Part shown: in pieces, positions 1 to 8,859 of the stretch
Numbering within the stretch: the stretch's first letter is position 1
Layout: each line of letters opens with the position of its first letter
Assembly: GCF_000009765.2 (NCBI RefSeq)
Contig: NC_003155.5
Span: 620,001-684,000 of the forward strand
Direction: 5' to 3'
DNA from: Streptomyces avermitilis MA-4680 = NBRC 14893
GTDB lineage: Bacteria > Actinomycetota > Actinomycetes > Streptomycetales > Streptomycetaceae
Length of the DNA stretch: 64,000 bases
The notes under the pieces: model-generated
Databases searched by the model: none
Told to the model about the DNA's origin: nothing
What the model saw: the letters and a program-made list of their open reading frames with translations, nothing else
Made by a program: the position numbers and the translations under genes

Positions 1-98
1 CGCCGAGTCCGACTGGCGGGATGCGTCCCGTCAGCCGGGCTCGTTCGAGACGAGGGCACGTGAGCTCCCGGGACTCGAGCGTCCGGCCCGTTGGCCCG

Positions 99-177
99 GT
101 CGGTCAACCTTCAGTGGCAGAAACACGCGCCGGTCAACGTTCGGTGTCAATCGGTCAAGGTTCAGTGTCACGGGACA
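99..177. mobile_element. IS21-type terminal repeat cluster (one element end)
   Basis: Three spaced copies of a motif close to GGTCAACSTTCRGTG end in GTGTCACGGGACA at 177. Serial repeats finishing in a TGTC..GACA tip are characteristic of IS21-family ends. The same pattern, with GAGACAGGACA instead, ends the element at 8860-9435. No istA or istB remnant is visible inside the window, so the element body either lies upstream of base 1 or is gone. The family call is an inference. Confidence 0.45.
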
Positions 178-289
178 CAGGGCGTACGGAGGTGGCCTCT
201 GACACGAGATCTTGACCGTTTGCCAAACGATCTTGACGCGATTTCCGCTGGCCAAAGGTGGCCACCTTCGCGGGCTCTGCTCCTCAGCG

Positions 290-391
290 ACGGTGAGCGA
301 CCACGTGGGGTACGAGTCGTGGCTGGAGCGGGACCGGTTGATCCTGCTGGACCGCGAGCTCGAGGTGATCGGGATGGCCTCACAACCGGAT
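290..391 (+). pseudogene. TnsA-like transposase endonuclease fragment
   Basis: About 34 codons read VSDHVGYESWLERDRLILLD followed by a stretch ending IGMASQP. This resembles the conserved N-terminal core of TnsA-like heteromeric transposase endonuclease subunits of actinomycetes (residues around SRLE.D.L.LLD..P.V.GIASQP). Nothing recognisable precedes or follows it in frame, so only a scrap of a Tn7-like system remains. It lies about 110 bp from the IS21-type end. Confidence 0.45.
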
Positions 392-529
392 GACACCGCC
401 GACCGCATCAGCCCCAGGGTGTAAACCCGTGGGCCGATGCTGCGCGGGAGGGGCACGTGACAGCGTTCCCCTGTGCCCACGGACCAGCCGCAGCGGCACG
501 GTTGACGATCCGTCACCACGGGAGGGGCC

Positions 530-1735
530 ATGACCACCACGCCGTTCATCAGCCGGAAGGGCATGACGCGCCGGAGCATGCTGGGAGCCGCGCTGGCCGC
601 TGTGCCGCTCGCCGCCGTTGCCGGCCCCGCGTGGGCCGACCCGGCCGCCCCCGCCGTGACGCGGCTCATGCTGCCCGTGCCGACCGGGCCGCACCCGGTG
701 GGCACGGTCCAGCTGCACCTCGTCGACCGGTCGCGTCCGGACGACATCGCGGGCCCCGGGCACTTCCGCGAGCTGATGGCCACCGTCTGGTACCCCGCCC
801 GGGACGTTCAGCGGTACCCGGTGGCGCCCTGGATGCCAGCCGGCGCACTTCAGGCGTTCCTCGCCGACGCCGGGTTCAGCGCTCTGGTCCGCCTGGGGCC
901 GCTCACTGCCGGCCACGTGGGCGCTCCGGTGCGGCGATCGGGCCGACGGCTGCCCGTCGTCGTGTTCTCGCATGGCGCGCACAGCCACCAGGGCGACCAC
1001 ACCGTCATGGTCCAAGAGCTCGCCAGCCATGGATACGCGGCTGTGACGGTGGCTCACCAATACGACACGTACACCGAGTTCCCCGACGGCCGGATAGCCG
1101 TCCCGCTCCACGACGGGCAGGCGCCGACGCTGCCCGGGGACTTCGCTGCTGACCTGCGCTTCGTCCTCGACTGCGTCGAGCAGCTCGCCGCCGGGTGCAA
1201 TCCCGACGTCGACCACAGGGAGCTGCCGGCCGGGCTGCTCGGCTCCCTCGACCCGCGGCGCGTGGGCGCGTTCGGCTGGTCGAAGGGCGGGACGGCCACC
1301 GCCTGCGCCACGCTCGCGGACGAGCGCATCCGGGCCGGGCTGAGCCTCGACGGCCCGATGCAGATGAACCCGCCACTGGCCGGCGACTTGGACCGGCCGT
1401 TCATGATGATGTCCGCCGTGTTTACCCGGGCCACGGATCCCGAGGCCGCCGCATTCTGGTCGCACCTGCGGGGCTGGCGGCTGAACATTCAGGCCCAGGG
1501 CGCCGTCCACGTCTCGTACGGCGACAATGAGGCGCTGTTCCCGCAGGTGGCGAAGCTGCTCGGATGGAGCGGGCAGCAGCTCCAGGACGTGATCGGCACC
1601 CTCGATCCCGACCAGGCGGTGAAGATCCAGCAGGCATACCCGCTCGCGTTCTTCGACGAGCACCTGCGCCACCGTCGGGGGCACCTGCTCGACGGCCCGT
1701 CCCCAGCCTTCCCGGCAGTGACGTTCCTCCCCTGA
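530..1735 (+). CDS. Tat-exported alpha/beta hydrolase (PAF-acetylhydrolase-like)
   Basis: A 401-residue protein that begins with a twin-arginine signal (TRRSMLG, then a hydrophobic stretch ending AWADP), so it is probably exported. The fold is alpha/beta hydrolase: VVVFSHG is the oxyanion strand near residue 145 and GWSKGG near 248-254 carries the likely nucleophile Ser251. A late histidine (VHVSYGD) could complete the triad. The family resembles bacterial platelet-activating-factor acetylhydrolase/lipase proteins; the substrate is unknown. GGAGGGG sits 4 bases before the ATG. Intact and apparently monocistronic, flanked by transposon scraps on both sides. Confidence 0.8.
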   Translation: MTTTPFISRKGMTRRSMLGAALAAVPLAAVAGPAWADPAAPAVTRLMLPVPTGPHPVGTVQLHLVDRSRPDDIAGPGHFRELMATVWYPARDVQRYPVAPWMPAGALQAFLADAGFSALVRLGPLTAGHVGAPVRRSGRRLPVVVFSHGAHSHQGDHTVMVQELASHGYAAVTVAHQYDTYTEFPDGRIAVPLHDGQAPTLPGDFAADLRFVLDCVEQLAAGCNPDVDHRELPAGLLGSLDPRRVGAFGWSKGGTATACATLADERIRAGLSLDGPMQMNPPLAGDLDRPFMMMSAVFTRATDPEAAAFWSHLRGWRLNIQAQGAVHVSYGDNEALFPQVAKLLGWSGQQLQDVIGTLDPDQAVKIQQAYPLAFFDEHLRHRRGHLLDGPSPAFPAVTFLP

Positions 1736-2196
1736 GTACCGCAGCACCGCGTTTTCTCACAGGCTCTTGAGGGAGCAGGACGACGCTGTGCGCCTCACAG
1801 GAGCGGGAGCGGTGGGCTACAGGACGGTGCCGTGCTGGGCGCGGCGGTCGCCGGACGTAGCGGCGGGCGACGAGGCCGTTCTCGAGGGTCTCGCCGATCT
1901 GCTCGCACAGCGGCGCCAGGACGTCGGCCGCGTCGGTGTCGGAGAGGTAGGCCGGGGCGACTTCGAGCATCAGCTCCCCGATCGCGTGCGTACTGCAGCG
2001 AGGTCGTCGACGACGGCGCGCAGCCCGGCGAGCGTAGGATCCGCCGGCGGATCGGCGGGCGCCGGCGGCGGGGCGGTGCGGACGTCACGGACGGCCTGGC
2101 GGACCACCGGGCGCACCGTCGGCTCATCGAGCGGATGGAGGCCGCTGGGGGCGAGCGTGGCGAGTCGGCGGGTGATCAACTCCGGACGTCGCCGCG
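1736..2196. other. No intact gene; possible minus-strand remnant
   Basis: On the minus strand, reading from about 2130 to 1800, two frames join as a plausible decayed protein (one frame reads LAGLRAVVDDLAAVR, the next AYLSDTDAADVLAPLCEQ). I do not recognise it. The plus strand here is the missing 5' side of the IS5-type transposase that follows. Confidence 0.25.
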
Positions 2197-2614
2197 ATGG
2201 ATCGACGGCACCGGGATCCGGGTCCGCCGCCCGGCCGACGGGCGCAAGGACCGGGAGAAGTTCATCTCCGGCAAGAACAAGCAGAACGCCGTCAAGTTCA
2301 TGGCCGTCACGGACGCTGACGGGCGGCTGCTCTTCTGCAGCCCGGCCGAGCCCGCCAGCTGCACGGACATCACCCATGCCCGACAGTTCAGCCTGGTCAA
2401 GCTCCTGGCCAACGGGCCGGTCGTGGAGATCCTTGCCGACGCCGGCTACCAGGGACTGGGCGCTCAGACAGGAGGGTGTGTAGTGACACCACCGCACCGC
2501 AAGTGCAAGAAGAACCCGCCGGACTGGTACGAAGAGATGCATGAACGCCTGCGCAAAGCCCACTCCTCCCGGCGTATCCGTGTGGAGCACGGCATCGCGC
2601 ACCTGAAGAACTAA
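2197..2614 (+). pseudogene. IS5-family (DDE_Tnp_4-like) transposase, C-terminal remnant
   Basis: The frame carries WIDGTGIRVRRP, a GKNKQNAVKFMAVTDADGRL strand, DADGYQG-like LADAGYQG and a final RIRVEHGIAHLKN, which match the catalytic half of HARBI1/IS5-like transposases. The N-terminal helix-turn-helix half is absent. A TAA follows IAHLKN, where the family normally continues about 40 residues. Non-functional. Confidence 0.7.
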
Positions 2615-2992
2615 TCCTTCCCAAGAGCACCCGGCAGGAGCCTCGCAGTTCCTCGGATGTTCGAGTCGGGTGCTGGATGTATGCCGGGCCGTTGAGGGCG
2701 TTGGTGACGTCGCCGACCAGTGATGCGGGGTCTCGCCGCTCGTGACATGTCGATCTTGCGTGACCTGGGCGTTCTTGGCTGTCTCACGGCCTTGTCACCC
2801 ATGATCAGTCTCAAATCCGTGGCATTTCCTCGCGAGGGCGAGGTCGAGATCAGGCGGCTTGTCCGAGTCGGCCGAGTACCCCACGCCGAGCCCCGAGCAC
2901 GAGGGCTACCGGCGAGCCCAGATCGCGCACCGATGAGTTTCCCGCGCCGCGCTGGTCTATACGCCGGACACCCACGAACGGAAGGCTGAGCC
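2615..2992. other. Intergenic stretch without a recognisable gene
   Basis: Short open frames exist on both strands but none shows a domain, a good ribosome binding site or a codon pattern that stands out. It contains the promoter region of the downstream reductase gene; GGAAGG is seen just before its start. Confidence 0.4.
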
Positions 2993-3559
2993 ATGCGGAA
3001 ACTGATCTACGGCATGAACCTGACCCTGGACGGCTACATCGCCGCGGCCGGCGACGACATCGGCTGGAGCGGACCGCCGAGCGACGAGCTGTTCCAGTGG
3101 TGGCTCGACCAGGAGCGGGCGATCAGCCTGTTGCTGTATGGGCGCAAGCTGTGGGAGACCATGAGCGCCTACTGGCCGACTGGCGACCAGCAGCCCAACG
3201 CCACCCCAGCGGAGATCGAGTTCGCGCGGAACTGGCGGGACACGCCGAAGGTGGTGTTCTCCTCGACGGTCGACAAGGTCGACTGGAACACTCGCCTGGT
3301 CTCCGGCGACGCGGTCGCGGAGATCACTCGGCTCAAGGCCGAGGACGGTGGGCCGATGAGGGTCGGTGGCGCAGCGCTCGCAGGGGCGGCGATGCGGGCC
3401 GGGCTGATCGACGAGTACGCGATCGTCACCCATCCGGTCCTGGTGGGTAGCGGCACACCGTTCTTCACCGCGCTGGACAGCTGGGCGAGCCTGAACCTGG
3501 TGGAGACACGGACGTTTCCCGGCGGCGTGGTCCTGACCAGGTACGAGACGAGGCGCTGA
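2993..3559 (+). CDS. Dihydrofolate reductase-like (RibD C-terminal) protein
   Basis: A 188-residue protein of the RibD_C/DHFR-like superfamily. It opens with KLIYGMNLTLDGYIA, has LLYGRKLWETM near residue 45 and ends with a GGAALAGAAMRAGLIDEY segment followed by a PVLVGSGTPFF strand, all typical of the short stand-alone members. They bind NADPH and are assumed to reduce an unknown small substrate; they are not housekeeping DHFR. GGAAGG lies about 8 bases before the ATG. The gene appears complete. No partner gene is adjacent; the next features are transposon remnants. Confidence 0.85.
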   Translation: MRKLIYGMNLTLDGYIAAAGDDIGWSGPPSDELFQWWLDQERAISLLLYGRKLWETMSAYWPTGDQQPNATPAEIEFARNWRDTPKVVFSSTVDKVDWNTRLVSGDAVAEITRLKAEDGGPMRVGGAALAGAAMRAGLIDEYAIVTHPVLVGSGTPFFTALDSWASLNLVETRTFPGGVVLTRYETRR

Positions 3560-3777
3560 ACGCGGTGGTCGAGCGGTAGGACAGCGACGACGACCAGCGA
3601 CGGATCGGGTCACGTCCACAGACCGTCGGCGAGCAGTTCGCGGTCGAACAACCGCTGCGGGTATCGGAGCGGGTGCGGACGCTGCTGCGGGTCACGCTGT
3701 ACGCGGTCGTCCGTGACGGCGCGGTGCGGGAGCTGGCCCGAGTCGCAGCCGAGGAGTGTTCCCTCGCGCGCCTGCTC
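3560..3777 (+). other. Unassigned coding-like stretch
   Basis: The plus frame reads through TVGEQFAVEQPLRVSERVRT and RVAAEECSLARLL with coding-like composition but no start of its own. It ends abruptly at the breakpoint with the IS630 scrap. I do not recognise it; it may be the tail of a lost gene. Confidence 0.2.
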
Positions 3778-4053
3778 AGCCTCGGACAGGACCTGATGAT
3801 CACCCGCACGCCGGCCCCGCGGACGGGACAGCTGCGCGTCTCGGCCACCCGCCTGTCACCTCGCCCACCACTTGTCCACGGCCCTGACCGACACTCTGAA
3901 CAGGGCGGCAACCTCCGACCGGCCCCGGCCCTCCACCAACGCGGAAACCGCCAGCAAACGCACAGCCTCCTGTGCGTCCGGTGACCAGGTCCACGCATCC
4001 CCCACCTGATCACTCACACACCGTCAACGAGCGCGAACACAAAGCGTTTCAGA
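3778..4053 (-). mobile_element. IS630-family element, 5' end fragment
   Basis: Read on the minus strand this is the same sequence as the first part of the IS630 element at 48894: the tip ATTGATCTGAAACGC, then an upstream GCTCGTTGACGGTGTG, then the codons of the N-terminal HTH (DAQEAVRLLAV..., VDKWWARW). It stops at the words for HQVLSEAEQ, where unrelated DNA begins. The two copies differ by scattered bases, so they are separate insertions rather than one recent duplication. Confidence 0.7.
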
Positions 4054-4189
4054 TCAATGGTGCACCAATCAGTCTCACCATCGCCTCGCACGAGAGATGC
4101 GCCGCGAACTGCGACGACGGTGTCCCTCGGTGCGCAGAAGGTCCCTTACACGGAATCCCTGGTGTGCACGCGGTTCGTCCTGTTCGATG

Positions 4190-4650
4190 AGTGCCCGGGC
4201 AACGCGTAGAGCTGGTTCCTCGCCCGCTGCTTCGAGGGGTTGCTCGCCGTCGGCGTGGGGGGAGTCGTCTCGTTCGCCGACCCCGTTCCCCGTCGGACCG
4301 CTTCCGGGGCCCTGGTCCTGGCGGGGCACTCCAGGACGATCTATCAGGCGACGCACGCGGTGTACGCCGGCCGGGCGACCGCGCGCACGGTGAAGCTCCT
4401 GCCGACGGCACCGTCTTCCACGAGCGGGCGGCGCAGAAGTTCCGCCGCCTGGAGCAGGGTTACGAGTACGCCGCGACCCGGCCGTCTGGCCCCGTGAGTC
4501 CCTGACCGCCGTCGACACCCGCAACCGGCGCCATCTCGGCGCGCACCGCTTCTGCGGACGGCACGGCGCCTCGGTGTTCGCCCTGAACCCGTACGCCGCC
4601 CGGATCTCACCCCGGTGGCACTTGACCGCCTTGGCCTGCCAGTCGTAGGC
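4190..4650 (+). pseudogene. Possible Mom-like DNA-modification protein, frameshifted
   Basis: Three frames join end to end. One reads LLAVGVGGVVSFADPVPRR and TIYQATHAVYAGRATART; the next reads DGTVFHERAAQKFRRLEQGY; the last reads RRHLGAHRF near the end. Together they resemble actinomycete proteins annotated as Mom-family adenine methylcarbamoylation proteins (GVVSYSDPVPR, IYQA.NA.Y.GRAT.R, DGTV...RA.QKIR, HPGNHRY). Recognition is from memory and moderate at best. At least two frameshifts make it non-functional. Confidence 0.35.
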
Positions 4651-4852
4651 GGCCCACTTTCACTGCTCTCGAACCGCTCCGCCCGTCGGCCGACCCGCCG
4701 CAAGCCGAGCACCGAACTGGTGCTCGCCTGGCATGCTGCCTGCTGATCACCTACCAGCCGACCCGTCAGGCCGGCACGTCCTGACCTCAATCGCGTACCG
4801 AGTCGCAAGCGAGGGCGGCCCACGGGAGCGCCTGACTTGAGGACGCGGCCGC

Positions 4853-5385
4853 TCACCCAGGCGCGGAGAGTCTTGGAGCCGCACCGCCGGTCGCATCGGC
4901 CGTGGCCTGCCATTCGCGCGGCGACATGCCGTAGGCGGCGCGGAACGCCCGGCTGAAGTGGGCGGGGCTGACGAAGCCCCACCGCGGACACGGCCGGCCT
5001 GCTCCGGCGGGGGCGGCTGAGCTCGCGGCCGCACTCCTTGAGACGACGGCCGCGGATCCATCCGTTGACCGTCGTCCCCTCGGCCTGGAACAGGCGTTGC
5101 AGGTGGCGTACGGAGATGTGGTGGTGGGCGGCGATTGCTTCCGCCGACAGGGCCGGATCCGCAAGGTGTGCGTTGATGAAGTGCCGGATCCGCTGCAGCA
5201 GGGTCTGCCGGCCGGCGTCCGTCGGGGCGGCATCCCGGCCGAGCCGTTCGGTGACGACCGTCGTGAGCAGGTCTCCCACATTGCGGGCGAGCAATTCACC
5301 GACCTCGGGGCTGTACGTCCCGGCTTCGGCGGCCAGACTCGACAGGAACGGCGCCGGTTGGAGCCGGTCGCGATGAACTGGTGGA
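4853..5385 (-). pseudogene. AraC-family regulator, truncated and frameshifted
   Basis: The minus strand reads a sensor-domain piece (YSPEVGELLARNVGDLLTTV), then the first AraC helix-turn-helix (ISVRHLQRLFQAEGTTVNGW), then after a frameshift near 4990 the second one (RWGFVSPAHFSRAFRAAYGM followed by SPREWQ). The N-terminal third is missing: the frame starts at YLIHQFIATGSN, where an unrelated oxidoreductase fragment begins. Both DNA-binding helices are still legible, so the break is fairly recent. Confidence 0.75.
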
Positions 5386-5394
5386 TGAGGTAGC

Positions 5395-5731
5395 CGCACC
5401 GACGCCTGGGGCGGCTCCGTCGAGGGCCGCATCAAGTTCACCGTCGAGGTCACCAAGGCCGTCACCGCAGAGATCGGCTCCAGCGCACCGGCCTGCGGAT
5501 CTCGCCCGGCACCACGTTCAACGACATCGAGGAGAGCGACCCGGAGGCGACGTACACCGCCCTGGTCGAGCCATCGAGCCACTCGGCCTGGCGTACCGGC
5601 ACGTCGTGGAGAGCGCCCTGGACAACCGCGAGCTGACCCTCGCCCTGCGCAAGTGCTTCTCAGGCGCCTTCGTGCTCAACCCTTCGACCGAGGGCCCGAC
5701 CGGCCCCGACGAGCTCACCCTGATCGAGTAG
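5395..5731 (+). pseudogene. Old-yellow-enzyme-type alkene reductase, C-terminal fragment
   Basis: In mixed frames the plus strand reads GRIKFTVEVTKAVTAEIGS, then RISPGTTFNDIEESDPEATY, then PLGLAYRHVVESALDNRELT and GAFVLNPSTEGPTGPDELTL. This is the FMN-barrel second half of NADH:flavin oxidoreductase/alkene reductases. Two frameshifts are needed. It is cut at the start by the AraC remnant and at the end by the ISL3 remnant, so it is a fusion-point scrap of a once regulated pair (AraC plus reductase). Confidence 0.7.
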
Positions 5732-6249
5732 ACACGGCCCTTGCGCTGGGCGTACTCGTCCACGCCGGCCACGCGGAGTACAGCGGTGGCGGGGTCCGGA
5801 AGCGAGGCGATCAGCCTCAACAGGGTGTTCCGGCTGACCGGAACCTTGAAGGCGTCCGTCATCCGGGCGCCGGCCCGGCCCTCGAGCGCAAGACCGACCG
5901 ACACCAGCGTCGACCGCAGCCGCTCGGTCCGTCGCCCGAACCTGCGGGTGAGACCGGGTACTTGCTCGGCGAAGGTCATGCGCTCGCAGGATTCCTCCTC
6001 GCAGACGAACCTCCGCACCCGCAACGGCACCACGACGCACTTGCCCGGCGTCGGCAGATCACGAGGAAATCGCAGGTAGGAGCCTTGTATTCGCCCCGCC
6101 CAGTATGCGCACCCCACACAGGCCGCCCGCCCTGCGGTCGTACGGGCCTCGACCCTGACGACCGTGCCGATCACCTCGACCGATTCCACCAACACGCCCT
6201 CGACCGAGGAAAACAGCAGCTCGTTCAACTGCGGCAGCACTTCGTTCAC
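5730..6249 (-). pseudogene. ISL3-family transposase, N-terminal half
   Basis: The minus-strand frame starts MNEVLPQLNELLFSSVEGV and contains the ISL3 zinc-finger strand (CVGCAYWAGRIQGSYLR), the HTH segment and the beginning of the catalytic domain (VAGVDEYAQRKGRVYS). It ends there, fused to the reductase fragment. Roughly half of a normal ISL3 transposase is present. A separate C-terminal ISL3 scrap occurs at 58200-58423. Confidence 0.8.
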
Positions 6250-6419
6250 GGCGAAGGACTGTCGACCACACCACCGTCCAGCCTGGCGATTTTCGGGCGA
6301 ACTTTAGTGGTCGTAGGCGGTCAGTGCGCGCACAACTGGCTGGCCGCGAATGAACCTGGCTCCACACTCCACTCATCAGGTCCCATTGGAATCGATCATC
6401 TAGGGAACCGGGAGGCGCT

Positions 6420-7274
6420 CTACCGGCGGACCGCCGAGATCAGTCCGCCGGGCCGCTCCTCGCGCTGCGGCGGGGTGCTGATCGGGCGGCCGTAGGCGGC
6501 AGCGCGCTCGCGCAGGGTGTGACTGTCGGCCTCCCAGCCGTGCCCGGCCAGCCAGCCCACCGGGTCGTCGGGCATCTCCGAGACCCACATGGACGCCGCC
6601 GATCCCGGCGCGGCGTCCGCGCCGAAGCGCTCGATCACGCCGCGCGAGCCCAACGTCAGCCCCATCCGACTGCCTGCCGCCGACTGCGCGCTGATCCGGG
6701 CCAGCAGCAGCTCCACCGCGTCCTCGGGCAGATAGATCAGCAGTCCTTCGGCGATCCACACGGTCGGCACGGCCGGGTCATGCCCTACGGCGGCCAGCGC
6801 GCCTGGCCAGTCCTCACGCAGATCCACCGCGACGGTGATCCGCTCGCAGCGTGCGTCGGCCCGTTCCTGGCGCAGCACCGAAGCCTTGAAGTCCAGTGGC
6901 GCGGCGGTGTCGACCTCGAACAGCCGGGTGCCCTCGGGCCAGTCCATCCGGAAGGCCCGGCTGTCCATGCCGGCGCCGAGCAGCACGACCTGCCGGACCC
7001 CGGACGCGGAGGCCTGCTGCAACAGGTCGTCGAGGAACTTCGTCCTGATGACGATGGAGAACGACACGGTCAGCCGGCGGCGTCGCGCGGCTTCGTCATC
7101 GGGCAGCGGCGGCGAGGAGGGCCACAGGCCGCCGGCGGTGGCGAAGGCCTGTGCCAGTGGGTCGCGGAACAGCGCGTTCTCCCGCTCGGTCTCCAGCGCC
7201 CGCACCCTGGCCACCCCCACCGCCGTGGCCCACACGCCCGACGGCTGCACCCGCTCCTGCTCATCAGTCACCAC
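6420..7274 (-). CDS. SAM-dependent methyltransferase, leucine carboxyl methyltransferase type
   Basis: A 284-residue protein of the TIGR00027/LCM methyltransferase family. Signatures in order: GVWATAVGVARVRALETER, FLDDLLQQASASGVRQVVLL then GAGMDSRAFR (SAM-binding loop near residue 100), LFEVDTAAPLDFK, and WIAEGLLIYLPEDAV. These are standalone actinobacterial enzymes of unknown substrate. The start is GTG at 7274 with a second GTG next to it. Complete, single-gene unit. Confidence 0.85.
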   Translation of the reverse strand: MVTDEQERVQPSGVWATAVGVARVRALETERENALFRDPLAQAFATAGGLWPSSPPLPDDEAARRRRLTVSFSIVIRTKFLDDLLQQASASGVRQVVLLGAGMDSRAFRMDWPEGTRLFEVDTAAPLDFKASVLRQERADARCERITVAVDLREDWPGALAAVGHDPAVPTVWIAEGLLIYLPEDAVELLLARISAQSAAGSRMGLTLGSRGVIERFGADAAPGSAASMWVSEMPDDPVGWLAGHGWEADSHTLRERAAAYGRPISTPPQREERPGGLISAVRR

Positions 7275-7376
7275 GCCAGCCTAGAAGATCGATTCCAGGA
7301 GGCCTGATGAAGGGAGCCAGCTTCATGCGCGGCCAGCCAGACACTCAGATGTGTCTCACCTACTGGTGCCGTCGTT

Positions 7377-7523
7377 TCAGGAGCCTGTGCGCGAGGGTGG
7401 CCACGGGAGTTTGGGGGCGTTCTTCGTCGTAGACATGCCGATATGCGACCGGGTCACGTCACGGGCCAGCAGCTCCTGGCTGATCGGGCGGTTCAGAACC
7501 TCGATGATCTCGTTCGGCTGCAT
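7377..7523 (-). pseudogene. PPOX-class (pyridoxamine oxidase-like) protein with internal deletion
   Basis: The 48-codon minus-strand frame starts MQPNEIIEVLNRPISQELLA and RDVTR, the standard N-terminus of short actinomycete pyridoxamine 5'-phosphate oxidase-family/F420 proteins. It then jumps to TKNAPKLP, which belongs about 30 residues further on in the family, before ending early. GAGAAGGAG precedes the ATG, and the upstream VOC gene ends only 17 bases away, so this was the second gene of a two-gene unit. The protein would be too short to fold. Confidence 0.7.
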
Positions 7524-7540
7524 GGTTCGGTTTCTCCTTC

Positions 7541-7981
7541 TCAGCGCAGTTGCTCGGCCAGTCCGACGATGATGCCCTCCGGGCCGCGGAGGTAGCAGAG
7601 CAGATAGCTGTCCTCGAACCGGGCGATCTCGCCGACGAGTTCGGCGCCGTGAGGGCGCAGGCGGGCAACGGTGTCCTCGATGTCGTCGACGGCGAACATG
7701 ACGCGGTGCGTGCCGAGAATGTTGTGCGGCCGGTTGCGCGGCCCGGCGCTGATCACCGCGGGGCTGCGGTACTTCGCCAGCTCGAGCCGGCTGTGACCGT
7801 CCGGGGTCCGGACCATCGCGATGTCACAGCGGACGCCGTCGAGTCCGGTGCACTGGTCGGCGAACAGGCCCTCGACCTCCGCCCTGCCCTCCAGCTCCAT
7901 ACCGAGTTCCACGAAGAACGCGATGGCGGCATCCAGGTCCTCGACGACGATGCCGACGTTGTCCATCCGCTGAATCGCCAT
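7541..7981 (-). CDS. VOC-family (glyoxalase/bleomycin-resistance-like) protein
   Basis: A 146-residue protein with two beta-alpha-beta-beta-beta modules: RMDNVGIVVEDLDAAIAFF at the start and HRVMFAVDDIEDTVARLR in the second half, ending YLRGPEGIIVGLAEQL. This is the vicinal oxygen chelate fold; the metal ligands would come from the H/E positions at strand ends, but the substrate cannot be named. Start chosen at 7981 because GAAGGAG lies just upstream; the open frame itself extends further to 8107 without a better signal. Co-transcribed with the collapsed PPOX gene downstream. Confidence 0.85.
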   Translation of the reverse strand: MAIQRMDNVGIVVEDLDAAIAFFVELGMELEGRAEVEGLFADQCTGLDGVRCDIAMVRTPDGHSRLELAKYRSPAVISAGPRNRPHNILGTHRVMFAVDDIEDTVARLRPHGAELVGEIARFEDSYLLCYLRGPEGIIVGLAEQLR

Positions 7982-8174
7982 GCAGGTTTCTCCTTCTTCC
8001 TTGTGCGGCCGGTGGTGGCCGCTGCTGTCCCTGGGACGGAGCCAGTGGCACGTTCTCGACATTGTCAGACCGCCGAACTCCGAAAAATCTGGATCGCGCC
8101 TCAGCACCCCTACAGCAGACCCGCGAGCCAGGCGCCACCACCGTGGGTGAGTGCGGCGCAGGTGGCCGCTCCCA

Positions 8175-8539
8175 TGAAGACGATCAGCCGCAGCGGCTCG
8201 CTTCGGGCCGCCGCCGTCGTCCGCGCCGGTGCCGCCCTCGCAGCAACCGGACTCGGCGCCGGCCTGCTCATCGACTCCGCCCCGGCCTCCCTGATCGGGT
8301 GGATGGCGCTCGGCCTCTGACTGTCAACTACGGTGCCGTCCCTGATCAGCGCCGCAGGACGCGGCGGCCCCCGAGCCGTCGGCGCCGTCGCTGCAACCGG
8401 ATATCTCGGCCCGCTCACAGGGCCTGCCGTGATCGGAGCGCTCGCCTCGCTCAGCAGCCTGTCCGTAGCCCTCGCCCTGCCCGTCCTGCTGACGGCAGTT
8501 GTCGCCCTTTCCGCCCATCGAGCATTGGAACCCCGATGA
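8175..8539 (+). pseudogene. MFS transporter, C-terminal part with in-frame TGA
   Basis: The frame reads VVRAGAALAATGLGAGLLID, then GWMALGL, an in-frame TGA at 8318, then LSTTVPSLISAAG and GYLGPLTGPAVIGALASL to a stop at 8537-8539. Without the TGA (GGA would restore it) this is the last four or so membrane helices of a major facilitator exporter. The N-terminal two thirds are missing. Its stop overlaps the ATG of the HAD gene (ATGA), so the two were translationally coupled. Confidence 0.7.
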
Positions 8540-8859
8540 CCGCACCTTTCCCCACACCTGTCCCAAGGCTCGAGGCCCTGATCCTCGGCTACCACGGCGT
8601 CATCGGCAAGCAACCCACCAGCAGATGTGGCTACGGCTGGCCGCACTCGCCGGATGGCCCGCCGATCAGACCGCCAACTTCGAGATCGAGTTCTGGGCAC
8701 GCCGCGCGCTGTACGACGCCGGCGAGATCAGCACCCACACCTTCTGGAGCGGCATGCTGTACGGCCAACTGACCGCCCCGCCGGGCAGCACCCTGCTCTA
8801 CGCACTGCGCAGCACCGACGCCGAGATGTGGACCCACACCGACGAGGACGTCGTCCGGG

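Noticed and set aside
1..40. Possible hairpin GGCGGGA...TCCCGTC at the left edge
   Set aside because: Stem is short and imperfect, and the upstream context is outside the window.
380..1747. 455-codon open frame on the minus strand
   Set aside because: Antisense shadow of the hydrolase gene; Arg/Gly/Pro/Val-rich, no domain, no ribosome site.
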